From positions 248,001 to 312,000 of the forward strand of contig JASANH010000770.1 of NCBI GenBank assembly GCA_030248295.1: 64,000 bases of DNA, in the 5' to 3' direction. The stretch is from Mesodorylaimus sp. YZB2_4 (Eukaryota; Nematoda; Enoplea; Dorylaimida; Dorylaimidae). The notes below the pieces were generated by a model. It made no database searches. It worked only from the letters and a program-made list of their open reading frames with translations, and was not told where the DNA came from. Shown piece by piece: positions 1-20,277 of the stretch. A program made the translations under genes and the position numbers. Position 1 is the stretch's first letter. Every line of letters starts with the position of its first letter.

Positions 1-411
1 GCGACATATTTTTGCGGGCAAATCACCATCAGGCGCTTGCTTGCCATTTTCGATCTCACTTCAGCATACATTATGCAGCAATGACCCAGTTCGTGCTTTA
101 GTTGCGGACTTCCCAGCCGATCTGTTCGCCACGTGCAACACACCAGTTTATATTCCACCATATCAACTAATCATATAACCAAAACATTGTCCAGAAATCA
201 TAACCGCATTTGTATCATGTAAGAGCGACTACTGGCAAGACCAAAGCCATCACTGCTAATGTAAAACTAAGAGTAATTTAGAAAAAACTGAAAAAATAAC
301 CGAATTCAAAAAATCAGAAATCATAGAAAAATGGAGATACGATTTAACTGATAACTTCGTTGGAGCTCTATCGACTCGTAGGTGAACATTACGAGAGGAA
401 ACTTGCCACCA
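1..411. other. 3' flank of FABP gene, no gene seen
   Basis: This stretch lies downstream of the FABP stop codon on the minus strand and would hold its 3' UTR. I see no canonical AATAAA on the minus strand and no open frame worth calling. Confidence 0.4.
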
Positions 412-2139
412 TTACTGTTCTCTCTTGTAGAAACGTTTTGCAATAACCTTCTCTTTCGGATCGTCGACGACTAAGGTCTGAAAAAGTGGGTTCACGAATA
501 AGTAGTGTGAAGACAAGCCATGGACTAAGGATAAAAAGAAACTTGCAAGATCACAGCAGGCAGCTGATCTGTACTTTACTATCAGCTAATGGCCTGAGTA
601 CAATTTTGAAGAAACTGCGCCCCAAGAAACTAGATGAGCGGTACCAAATCAATGACTTGGAGACAACAAACAGAATGCCAAAAGCTTACCACGACTAATT
701 CATCATCGCCAACCAATTCTCGAATTATATCAGAGTTCTTTTCATCCGCCTTTGTCGCTTTCTGGCGTTGAACCAGTTTTCCTTCTTCGAAAGTAACAGT
801 GGTCTGAAAAAAAATTCTGTACACTGCTGTTATTGAAAATGATAAAAATTTCCTCTTCTTCGCCTCCTAGATTCCTTTAAAGTGGCTTCCCCACTTGGAT
901 TTCGCGTGGAGCCCACTCCAAACCCCAACAGAGTCCACGTGGCTCTACTTGAGAACAAGTTGTACTGTGGGCCAAAAGTGCAGGTCTCCTCACGTCATGT
1001 CATATGTTATCCATAGCAAAGCACTGCACAGCGCACTCGAAGGCTAAGGAACACACATATGACAATCATTTTGTACCGAGGCGGGAGTCAAACCCTCCCC
1101 TCTAAGTGCGCACCCCTTTCCTCTGTCCCTGCCCCTCACCTTGACTTTGCGACCGTCCATTGTCTCTTCATCGAATTCTTCATTCAGTTTGAATGGCATC
1201 TCCGTATTCTTGAATGTGCTGTGCGTTTTCAAGTTCCATTGATCACCATTAATCACTATCTCCACCGACGGCTTCAGTGTATTGCCCAGAGTGCGCAGTG
1301 CGAATCCAACGTCTGTAAAACACAAAAAATGATTGGAAATGGCGAATCTTTAAGCTAAACTTTCAAAGCTGGCAGGGGCAGGACACAGCTGAATACTACA
1401 TATATAGCGCACACGCTGCACGTACCAGGTTTCGTACCAGTTTGATAATGCGCAATCTGGGAGACGAAAAGATTAAGTGACAAAACATACGTGCTCAAAT
1501 AAACAACAAATAAGATTTGGCTCATGACGTAAGCAAGATCGTAGTTTGCAGCTGAGACCAGGTTCATGTAAGTTTTTTACACCCAGGCACGTTGCATTTT
1601 GTTATATTCTGAGAATCAGCTGCAATGAAGCAAAATGCAGCACGGCTTGAGTGTAAAAATGTCACAGTAAACAGTGCGCCTTCGCCGCAAAAGAGATTTT
1701 GCAAAACACTCTAACGCTAAATAGAAGCACCAATCTTTCAAAAGGCCTTGAGAATCCAATCATTCTATGATTAAACCTATTTTAGGAACACCAGAAACAC
1801 CCTTTCGAAGACCCCAGGAGGCTGTATTAGATTAAAACTCTGGTAGAAATCCATTTTAGCCCGCCTTCCGAATCAAGGCTTTACCACAGTTTTCTGAATT
1901 AATTCCAGATTCTTCACTTGTTGGCAGCGAAGAATTCAGGGAATAATACACTAGTATATACTTTTCACCCATTTCAACACCTGCCACTAATTTAGCTGTA
2001 GTTGCCTATCCCTATTACCTACGCGACGCGACCCCCCCCCCCCCCCCCGATTCCACTTACTCAATGCTTTCATATAAGCATCGAAATTTTCTGACTTGAT
2101 CAATAGATAGCGACCAGCGAACTTCTTCGGATCGGCCAT
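412..2139 (-). CDS. FABP: Fatty-acid-binding protein (FABP/CRABP family)
   Basis: Four exons: 2061-2139, 1140-1312, 690-803 and 412-477, joined by GT-AG introns with the frame intact throughout (432 bp, 143 aa). The protein starts [20 protein letters not shown], continues through [13 protein letters not shown], and ends [10 protein letters not shown]. The N-terminal KFAGRY helix-turn start, the NVGFA segment and the C-terminal R-x-Y carboxylate-binding motif (RFY) are classic for the ten-strand beta-barrel FABPs. These are cytosolic carriers of fatty acids and other hydrophobic ligands. The four-exon structure, with the first intron after about 26 codons, matches the ancestral FABP gene. Length is slightly above the usual 130-135 aa. 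Intron 1 (748 bp) has a G17 run on the coding strand just after its donor, and intron 2 holds a SINE fragment. Ligand specificity cannot be read from the sequence. Confidence 0.93.
994..1098 (-). repeat. tRNA-derived SINE, 3' fragment
   Basis: This segment matches the 3' half of the element at 25987-26146, in the same orientation. It has the B-box-like block (GACTCCCGCCTCGGTAC on the minus strand) followed by the shared tail containing GTTCCTTAGCC and GTGCGCTGT. The A-box half is missing. It sits in FABP intron 2, ending about 40 bp inside the intron from the exon 2 donor. Confidence 0.6.
2032..2048. repeat. C17 run (G17 on FABP sense strand)
   Basis: An uninterrupted run of 17 C on the plus strand. 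It begins about a dozen bases downstream of the FABP exon 1 donor (GTAAGT, 2055-2060), so the pre-mRNA would carry G17 next to a 5' splice site. Confidence 0.9.
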
Positions 2140-2186
2140 TTTCAAGAGTTTCACGGAATCAAATCGAACAACCAGCGAACGAACGA

Positions 2187-2222
2187 AAGACTGATTGCTA
2201 AAACTGGAACAGGAATTTATGG
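2187..2222 (-). promoter_or_regulatory. Probable FABP core promoter (TATA-like + initiator)
   Basis: On the minus strand a CATAAATT box (about 2213-2220) lies roughly 25 bp upstream of an initiator-like TCAGTC (2189-2194). Transcription starting at the A near 2192 would give a 5' UTR of about 53 nt before the ATG at 2139. Spacing and order fit a TATA/Inr promoter. The assignment is by inspection only. Confidence 0.45.
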
Positions 2223-5200
2223 CTTAGCAACGAGCTTTACACCCAGATGCGCCAATTGTGCTAGTTAGCTATGGACTTTTCTACAGCGGCGTGTCTTACG
2301 ATGGGCTTGCAAACCAAGCTGCCACCCAGTCAGTTAGACTACACACCCGCCCAGCCGAGTCTATACAGTACCAACGTACCTTCGTGCCAAGATCTCCTAC
2401 ACGGTTGCCTATCGCAGAATCTCCTACACACGCCCAAACCTAACTTATCATAAACTACGAGCCATCGCACTTCGCGCAAGCACGTTTCGCCCAATGACGT
2501 CAACAAGCAAAATACTTTGTCGAAATTCGAGCCCCAACTGACGGATATTGTCTCGGGGATTCAACGAGCCACTCGATGTTGGCACATAGCCCTCGACAAA
2601 CGACGCACTCGATCGAAAATCTTTCTCCGACATAAACAGCGTGTTATGCAGCGAAGATGCGTGGTGAACAAGTTCCTAAACTTGCAAGTGCTCACGAATG
2701 ATGACGACGAAAGAAAAATAGCTTATGCAATCATCAATTCCATGATTTGTCACAAGAATCATAGAAAGTTTGATTGAGCATGAAAAATAGGTTTATTTTG
2801 ACGAAAACATCGTCACTACTCCGATGTCAACAAGACACGCTTGGTACCACGCGTATGGAGATGGGAAGAAGCCGAGTGGTAGGAGGCAACGACGAGAAGA
2901 ACCAACTCGCCCGCTCCTCCCGATGACAGCGTGGCAAATAAATATTGATTCACATGGCCAGCCGGTTTTGTCGCGTGTGTTTCAACGCATCGTTTTTGTT
3001 TTATCTCGAGATTCCCCATCGGCCTGGCCTGCACTGGGGTAGGGGTAAAATACGAACAGACGAAAACCAGATTAAGAGTAGACGAGACAAAGGGGTCACA
3101 GTTCGACCAAGATACGTTTCTAAAGACGATCATGGACACATATGATAACGCATAAGACATTGAGCGAATCTTTGGACACTGTAGAAACAAGATCAGACTT
3201 TGAAATTTATTGGCGCGCAGGCGGATAACAAAGGCAGCCCGACGGGATTGACGACTTCGAGCCAGAGCAGTACATCGCTCATTCGTCATTGATGCTGATG
3301 TGGGCGCCAAATGACGATTTGGCGCGACCAGCAGACAATCCGAATATAGGCGGATCTAATGCTTAGAAAAAACGCTCAAACTCCATTTTTATTTGATGAA
3401 TAACAAGTCTAGTACTGAGTCGAAGTTTGACGAAAACCGATTCCGTCTATCGCATATTTGCTGAGTTTCTGAAGGAAATTGAGAGAAAACGAGACCCCGC
3501 TTTATCCCTAGAACAGCGTCTATTTACTCACCCGCTTTTCCTCACTAAATATCGCCACTCTCAGGCACAGACAGAGAAACTGTCGGTGTAGTACTGTAGT
3601 GGAAATAGCTGCATCTCATTCGAGCAATAAAAAGTGAGAAAATCGCCGAAGTCGAGATTCACATAAAAAGATTGATCGGAGGATGTAAATTCCAGGCATT
3701 TGAAGCAGCTACTCGACCGTCAGTAAAACCCACATCGCAGTAATCGTAAAACGGGAAAATCCTCTGAAGACCATACATTCTTTAAACTCCTGCTGGAGAG
3801 CGCTGAGCTCCGATGTGTCTGGAAAATGGGAATTTCTGAGTAAAAATCAGGGAAGACTGTCACAGGTTGCGCTTCGAGAGTTTAAAGTTTGAATCGCCCG
3901 CTCTTTCTGAGGACCTTTTAATCATGCTTTGAATTAGTACTCCAGTTGAAATTGGCAATAGTCTTGCGACAGCATGAAAATAATCAAGGAAAGGCCTATT
4001 TTGTCTGGAATAAGTAAAAGGAAATCATTTTTCGCGCCTTGTATAAGCCCCGTGCCCCCGTGCTGCTTTTTGGCAGGTACTTGTGAGTACGGTATGCGGC
4101 TACAGTACACTTCACACAAATGCGCAAAACCAGACTTTGCAGTTTTGAGTGCCGCAATGCCGAGAGCACTGGAGATTTGAGTGCAAGCGATTTGTAGGTA
4201 TATTTGCTGATTTCTAATATTTGCAGCTGACATACTGTACTGTATAGCTTTAATTCCAATCAATGGCTGATCTAAAGTCGTTTTTTACTGTTCTTTCAAG
4301 ACCCTCGATCTGCCATAATCCACTCATGCAGTAAGAAACCTATAGTACAGGTAGGAGAAACCAATAGAAGTAGAGAGTAGTAAAGCTTGCAGAGAAGCGG
4401 TACAATTTCCAAAAATGTTCTTGGGAGGCGGAACAGTGAGGAGTTGCGCCATGCACAGTGATGTTAGTTTCTCCAGTTATCTCAAATTCTACTTATATGG
4501 CAGAAAAACTGTCTTGAAAAATTTAGCTTGGGCCAATATTCCGATAACCTCTGGTCTCTTTTGCGAATATGGTGCTGTATATACGTTCGATCGATCGCTC
4601 AAAAACAGGGCGGTATGAAGAGTTCAGAACAGGCTGGAAATCTTTGGTGAGACCAGTTCGGGGGGGGGGGGGGGCGCGCCCCCGATTAGGGTATGACCAA
4701 TAGGTCTCGTACAGTCTCACTGCTTATATATGGTGTTGCCATGGCAAGTCTGGAATGCAAATATTCTTACATGGATATGTAATATTATTTCGAGGGTTCA
4801 ATCGCAATCGCTAAAGTTTTAAGTTCGCTACAGTAGATTTCTAAATATAAGGGCAGTGCCAAATCCCTGACTCTTATAAAACCCTACCAAAGTCAAATAT
4901 CTTCTCTGCCGATTGGATCAAATGTTGCGTATTTCTCTGATTCCTTCCCATTCTCCATCTGAGACTTAAATCTGAAAAGCACCAGCCCAGTATTTAGGAG
5001 CTCGGATACCTGTGCTAAGCAGTAAACGTATGGGGAGGGTGGCTTTGAATCGAATTGTTAATGCTTGCACAGTAGAATATGGTACATAATGAGAGAATAG
5101 CAATGCGAGTAAATGCAAGCAGAGAAGTGACAGATGTCGTTTACAGAGAGCATGAGAGCGGCATCACCACTCTGATCGGCAGAAAGCAATAGAACAAAGA

Positions 5201-6868
5201 GTTGTGGTGAGGTAAGCCCCTAAATGGAGTGTGCCAACCTTATGTTCTAGGAGTCCATACTGTATCACTGCACAATCATCTTCATCTAATATCTTCACCC
5301 TTGCTACTATAGTATCTACTACAGCTCTGAAGCACTACTACCAGACCGTTTTCTTCAGTCGTTGGCATTTGCGCTTGACCTTTCGCCTATTGCGAACAGG
5401 GAAATATCGATGCTTTTGAAATGCTGGAGAGAGCCACTTTGATTCTTCGTGCTAGAGATAGGCTTGTGCCTGTGGTTTTTCTGATTACCCGTTTTCCATT
5501 CTACATTTGATAATAAAATCTGAAAAGCAGCACACCAGCTGTCATCTCAGCAGCTCCAAATACTGAAGATAGCAAACACTCATTCCGCGGTTTCCCGCCA
5601 GAACCAATCAAACAGTTAAGTTGTCACCACTTCACTGCTCACCAAATAAGAACTAACAATGGAATGGTAAGAAGTGGTATTCTATACCTAGTTAGACATG
5701 ACCAGTAAATTTGAATGTACATACACCATATCCCTGTGCCAACATGTTCGAAATCCTGTGAGCCCGCTGAGAGTCGACCCTTTTTGAAATCCTCAAGCCC
5801 TGCGGGGTCATCAGTGAGGATTCAGTGCCCCTACGACCAGTCTGTGCCTTAATAGTCACACATTTGCATCACTTCTTATACAGTCCAAAAGTTTTCTGAC
5901 TTTTATTTGTATTTTTTAATCAACTACAAAATCTTACACGAACACCTGCTCATATCACTGTCAAAAACAAAACTGTGGGCTCCAATAAAACTTCAATGAC
6001 TACAATTTGTTTCCAGTACCTTTTTCCACCATTTTTAGCCACTTGATTCAATCACCACCAAATAACATGGAACAAAGAACAAATCACAAACGCAACCAGC
6101 GCAGCTGTACGAGAATACCAGAGAAAATAAGCCAGGCTGACACCAAATAAAATAAGAACTACTATTGTTACATTAAAATTGGCACCGTCAAAGCCAAACA
6201 GTATGTTTTGTAAAATGCCAAATTTTGTATGTACACAAAAAATTTGAGTAAAATACTGAAAATCATACTTTACACTAAATTCATCATGAGCCCAATCAAA
6301 ATACTACCTTTTACAAAATCAACAGATTTTACTGTGTGCGCAACTTTAAAAAAATTGCATAATGGCAGAGCTTACAAGAAAAAGCTTACAAGCAAAAAAG
6401 CTTTGTTTCGATAGGAAGCGCCATGATCCCCCGTGCGTAGGCTACTAATTTTAAAAAAAGGCAAATCAACTCCAACCAGAGTGAACTGCCGAAAATGATC
6501 AACGTGAAAAGCATCGGTCTATAAGCAGACTAAATTGGAAAAAGAATGTGTTTTGTGCTGTACAAGCACAAAGAAAGAAAAACCAACTTCTGCGCAGAAA
6601 AATTGGCGATAGGGTCTTTCAGCAAGGCCCATATGCAGGCTCTTACCTAACAAATTTCATAAACTAATTTCAACTCTTGCTTGACTCATAAATATGTACT
6701 TGTTCCTAAATCTGACTTGTGCTACCTACTGGCGTCCAATATAAAATCTACAAATATTCCGTAGCAATTTCAAGACCCTGTGTACCCTAAGTTTTAAAAA
6801 AATGCAGTCTTCGCCATAATCCTCTTCGGTCTTGTACTCCCAACGTATATCATAGAACCGTACTTTTT
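2223..6868. other. Intergenic region between FABP and MLK, no gene called
   Basis: No conserved protein is recognisable on either strand. The longest frame, a 164-codon minus-strand frame at 2816-3310, has no recognisable domain and no flanking splice context. The region holds a G15 run at 4660-4674 and would include the 3' UTR of the minus-strand kinase gene, which ends at 6869. A minus-strand AATAAA at 5902-5907 is a possible distal polyadenylation signal for that kinase. Confidence 0.45.
4660..4674. repeat. G15 run
   Basis: An uninterrupted run of 15 G followed by CGCGCCCCC. One of six long G or C homopolymers in the window. Confidence 0.9.
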
Positions 6869-16057
<9,189 letters not shown>

Positions 16058-16920
16058 TTTTTTTTATTAGATTTGTTGGAAACTTTTTAAAAATGGGATG
16101 GTGGAAATCCTAGAGTCACACTCTGATTAGCCAAATAAAGGAATGTAGTAAACGTTCATACAATTCGAAAACAGTAGGCCGTCGATCTTTTGTTCGAAAA
16201 GGACTAAAAATTTCACAAATAAATATGTGTTCAAACTTTCATTTCAATTTTTCTTGGCACGACATTTTTTTACAAAATATTTTGATCAAAGGAAGTTTGC
16301 ACATTAAATAAGAACAATGCACTCAGGACGATCCAGGGCAGCGTGGATCATTACTTTGCCAAAGTAATCTTTCCGCCCGCTAGCAATGAACCAATCTAAT
16401 TCCACGAGATAAAAGCACGCATGCACGCCAGCCCCTTCGCCGAGAAGAGTCAAGCTTATAGGCCGAAAGCACATGGCCTGCTAAAGTGCAGTGATATACA
16501 TGACAGGATGCAATAAACGTGCGCACAATTTCTTACACCTACGGTGAAATACAGTAGGCAGAAAACGCGCGATATTTGAAATATTCTGTGTCTGATCATG
16601 AGAATGCGGCCTACATTATAGGCCTCGGAGGGTTATAGTGCATGTTTGGCAAAAAACGCCCTATGGTTTTAAACTAAAAAACCGCCTGGTTTTTCCAAAT
16701 TTTTAAACCGATAATTGAGCACCAGTTACGCATTTAGAGATCATAAAGCACAGAGATAAGAAAACACCGATTTAATAGACTGTCGAAGATTATTCTTGCC
16801 AAAAATCCGTCCGATCCTGCTCCTGTTCCTGGTCCTGCTAGAACATCACCAAACTCTTAACAGCGCACTCGAGCGAGGACGGTGGGACACATTACACAGG
16901 CCAGCAACTGCACACCTGCC

Positions 16921-17090
16921 TAGCCCTGCTGCCTGGTGGGTCAAGGCGAGTGGCAGAGAATAATTGATTTGCTCTGGCTTGGTGACGTAAACCCGTCGGG
17001 TTAATGTTTCAACCGCAGGTAACTCACAAGATCTTGTGAGTTCTTACCCCAGTCGACTCATTTTCTCGTGTGCCTGCCAGGCTTTGTTAC
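16921..17090 (-). mobile_element. GTAACC-family MITE copy (diverged)
   Basis: Reverse-orientation relative of 59813-60007. It has CTGCCTGGTGGGTC at the left, GGCGAGTGGCAGAGA, CCCGTCGGGTTAATGTTTC in the middle and GCCTGCCAGGCTTTGTTAC at the right end. Internal sequence has drifted, including a local palindrome around CACAAGATCTTGTG. Confidence 0.6.
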
Positions 17091-17579
17091 ACCTGGCGCG
17101 AGAGACCGCCAGCCACCAGGAACCACCAGGACCGGTAGACAGTGCCACGTCCACATTTACAGGGCACTTAATCGCACGATCTTTACTTACTTGTTAGTTG
17201 ATGTTTTTCTGGTAGACCAAGGCACACAAAATTCGTTTTTCAAGAACAGAAAGAACTCTGCCCGCCTCACAATGTTTTTGCTTGCTTTGAAGAAGCCCAA
17301 CCAGTCTCCGTAGATTCCGCATTGAAAACATTTTCCCATTTTTACCGACAATGAGACATAAATTATGTTGATACAAATGTGCAACAAGCATTGACTGCCT
17401 TGGCGAAGCTGCTATCTTTTTTCATGCTTTAATCCCCATACCTACCGTAAATATTCGACCCTCCCCGCAACAATGCCCCCTCGAATACGCCTCTTCCTAC
17501 ACCTCGATCGAAAAGTAAGTCAGTTCTTAGTCCCTGGTGTCATATGGTGCTGCACTGTACATGCACACTCATATGCTAT

Positions 17580-17651
17580 CTGTTTTCTTTGGGAATGAAC
17601 ATGCGGCCTATGCGGTAACGTGGAGGGCGTGTATGTTCTCAAAGAAACCAG
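17580..17651. mobile_element. 72-bp hairpin MITE, copy 1
   Basis: Ends are inverted: CTGTTTTCTTTGGGAA at the left and TTCTCAAAGAAACCAG at the right, with GGAGGGCGTGTAT inside. A second copy with the same ends and core lies at 51818-51888 in an intron of the first dermatopontin-like gene. Confidence 0.7.
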
Positions 17652-17769
17652 GTTATAGGGACGGTAAGTTACACAAGGCGCTATAGAGTGGTGCATATTT
17701 TTCTTATATTTTCCCCTGGCTGCCATGGTTAAAAGTGGGATTTTAAATTAAAATTTGAAAGGATATCTG

Positions 17770-17910
17770 CGTTGTTTAACTGGCGTGAAGTCAAACTTGA
17801 GATGCATGCGATGCGACAGTTTTGGTGAGCTGACATGTACTGCTAAAACCGTCGCATCGCCAGCTTACTCGATGCATCGCATCGAGCTATGGGTATACTC
17901 CCAGCATGAC
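17770..17910. mobile_element. GATGCGATGCG hairpin MITE, diverged copy
   Basis: Carries ATGCATGCGATGCGAC and, about 55 bp on, GTCGCATCGCC...GATGCATCGCATCGAGC. This is the same arrangement as the much better preserved hairpin at 45924-46040. TTAA lies at the left border, as it does beside the other copy, which could be a target site. Confidence 0.55.
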
Positions 17911-19359
17911 TACGCTAATTTGCTCCTTTTCGAGCATGATGATCGAGTGTGAACTGTATAAATTACACCTGACACTGTGGCTTCGCACCTTCCAACTTGG
18001 ACCAATCATACTGACATGGTCCGACTGTTCACACATTGATTAAACCACGCTCAGAGTTTATCGCAATCAAAATACATTCAATCCCTATCAGTCACTGTTT
18101 ACAGGTGTAGCAAATCAATTACAATTTTCACCCATTGTTGATGCAGGAATTTTCATGCCTTTTTTGTGGCACCCTTCAAGCGTGGCAACGTGCTTGGATG
18201 ACGTTAGATAGCATGGAAGATCGTTTATACGGACACTTTGCTGAGCTCACTCTTCCCCAGGGAAATGATTGAAGCCACTTGGAAATACAAATGCCACATG
18301 CCAAGGGGTACAAATATTTCAAGTAGTCCTTCTCTCAGCTGCAAAATATGTTGTTTCTGTAAGATACATCTTAGAGGACAGCTGTTTTCAATGGAAAGAC
18401 CTTTAGGTGTTTAGCCCACAAGTACAACGTACATACTATAACTAGAGAAAGATCTAGCACCGAGCTGGGGATTATAGTGCCTTGCATTTGTCAAGCAGGA
18501 ATTCTTATTGGGTCTCATTAGTTACGTTGTATTTTGCGAAAATATACTTCGTACCTCTATTCGAAGAAAATCGAGACGAAACCACTTTTCTCTTCTCAAA
18601 GTGAGCTCCCTTGCCTCAACTTTATACAATATGTTTTCGAGAACACACGTGAGGTTTCTATGGCTTCGTGTTTGTTCCGATTTGTCTCCAATGTGCGCCC
18701 GATCAATGGTATTTTGCTTTGGTGCATTAGTCAGTAAAGGAAATTGGTGCTTTTAAGTTTCGCTTAGCTGGCAGGACTCTTTCAAGCTAGCTCTAACATT
18801 CAGGACTCTGTGTGCCAACTCAAAAAGCCCACCGTTTACGAAGATTATTCACAAAATTTTTTTTTTTAAACATTTAATACAGAAGTCGGGAAAGATCGAG
18901 TAACCCAACCCACGCAAATCGCCCTGGATTCTGGACATGTCGAAGATCAATTAAGTAGAAACCATATCATCCCTATGTTAAATTCCGTAATCAATTTCTC
19001 CCGTTCCTGGCTTCTCCTTGCTCTTGCTTCCCACCTCGAGGCGTGTCTGCGATTCCCACGCGATTGCAAATTTCTTTCTAATGAATTTTTTCATGTCGAA
19101 GTAGCCAGTTCTCTTTTAGCTACCTGTTGACTGGCCGTGACAACACTGGATAGGCCACCGCTGAATACTGTGTATTCTAATGGATGACTATTCTGGTGTT
19201 TGGATGTGAAATGAGAGCGAAAAGCTTGGACCAGAAGCAGTATTTTGGATTAGAAGTAAGTCGTTGCAAACGTGCATCATAGGCAAGAATTCTGGAAATC
19301 TGATATGAAAATTGGTGTGAAATTGGACTGAGGCCTATTCTAGAAATTTACATTGGGAC

Positions 19360-19640
19360 CTATCGGGTTTCCCAGTAAGCTTTGCACGAGGGGACCAGCA
19401 CACACAGCACCTTCCCTCTGCGTGACTCCACTAGGAGCACCTCCACGCGAGGGCATCCTGGACCGGACACAGACATCCTCGGATGATGGCGAGGGCTTTG
19501 GACCCTGTCGATGTTCGAGAGCCGATACTGTCTACTCGTTGGCTTCCGCCTCTCCACTCGGAGCACCTCGACGCTACCGGGTGAGTCACCCACGGCCTGC
19601 GTTCAAGGTCAGCGAAGGTTCATGGTTCGCAAACCGACCT
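19360..19640. repeat. Repeat with GGAGCACCTC blocks and a tRNA B-box-like end
   Basis: Two related blocks, CTCCACTAGGAGCACCTCCA (about 19425) and CTCCACTCGGAGCACCTCGA (about 19555), lie about 120 bp apart. The right end contains GAGGATCGAACCTGGGAC, which on the minus strand reads as a tRNA-like B box (GGTTCGATCC). A piece of the same repeat (GTGGAGGTGCTCCTAGTGGA) is found in dermatopontin-like intron sequence near 57095. It is probably a SINE-like family. I cannot define its ends. Confidence 0.4.
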
Positions 19641-19669
19641 CCATCACCGAGGATCGAACCTGGGACGAG

Positions 19670-19805
19670 TTTTTCAATTTGGCTGTGAAAGTTGAGGCCA
19701 ACATTTTTTCCTGTGACTTTAGATTTTGCATGTGGATGGAGTTTGGCTCACGATCGCCTGATAACAGCAGTTTTTTCAATGCTGAGGGTCTTATTTAATA
19801 AATTT
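19670..19805 (+). repeat. 136-bp direct repeat, copy 1
   Basis: Matches 20142-20277 over 136 bp at a constant 472-bp offset with essentially one difference seen (GGCTGTGAAA versus GGCTATGAAA). The two copies flank 336 bp of sequence without a recognisable gene. Confidence 0.85.
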
Positions 19806-20141
19806 CTAGCAATACGGAGAGACGAATGCCGAACCGCCTGCACCACTGCGGCTGCTTCTCAGTCAGCTTGCTGATTTAGGAGAATACCAGCTAGGACATG
19901 AACCTTGCTAAAGTCTTTATATGGTTATAAAAACGCGAAATTCAAAAGCGCTGAGAAATTTGATGCCTCAGGTTCATCGAGAGAAAATGAGAAACCTCTG
20001 TACATATAAGGCGGGAAGAGGAAAGGCGGGGCCATGGAGAGCAAAAAAAAGAAGGGTGGAAGCAGAGAATGGAAAAGGTATGCTGAATGTCTTCGCTGTC
20101 TTCTAGTCAAGATCAGTCACCTCACCTTCTCTGTGTAAACA

Positions 20142-20277
20142 TTTTTCAATTTGGCTATGAAAGTTGAGGCCAACATTTTTTCCTGTGACTTTAGATTTTG
20201 CATGTGGATGGAGTTTGGCTCACGATCGCCTGATAACAGCAGTTTTTTCAATGCTGAGGGTCTTATTTAATAAATTT
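20142..20277 (+). repeat. 136-bp direct repeat, copy 2
   Basis: Second copy of the unit at 19670-19805. Near identity implies a recent duplication. No reverse transcriptase, integrase or gag-like coding is visible between or around the copies. Confidence 0.85.

Noticed and set aside
2816-3310. 164-codon minus-strand frame
   Set aside because: No recognisable domain, no consistent start context and no adjoining exons. A frame of this length can occur by chance in 64 kb.
19670-20277. Retroviral-type terminal repeats
   Set aside because: The direct repeats are only 136 bp with 336 bp between, and no gag, protease, polymerase, integrase or envelope coding is visible. No retroviral or other virus-like element was identified in the window.
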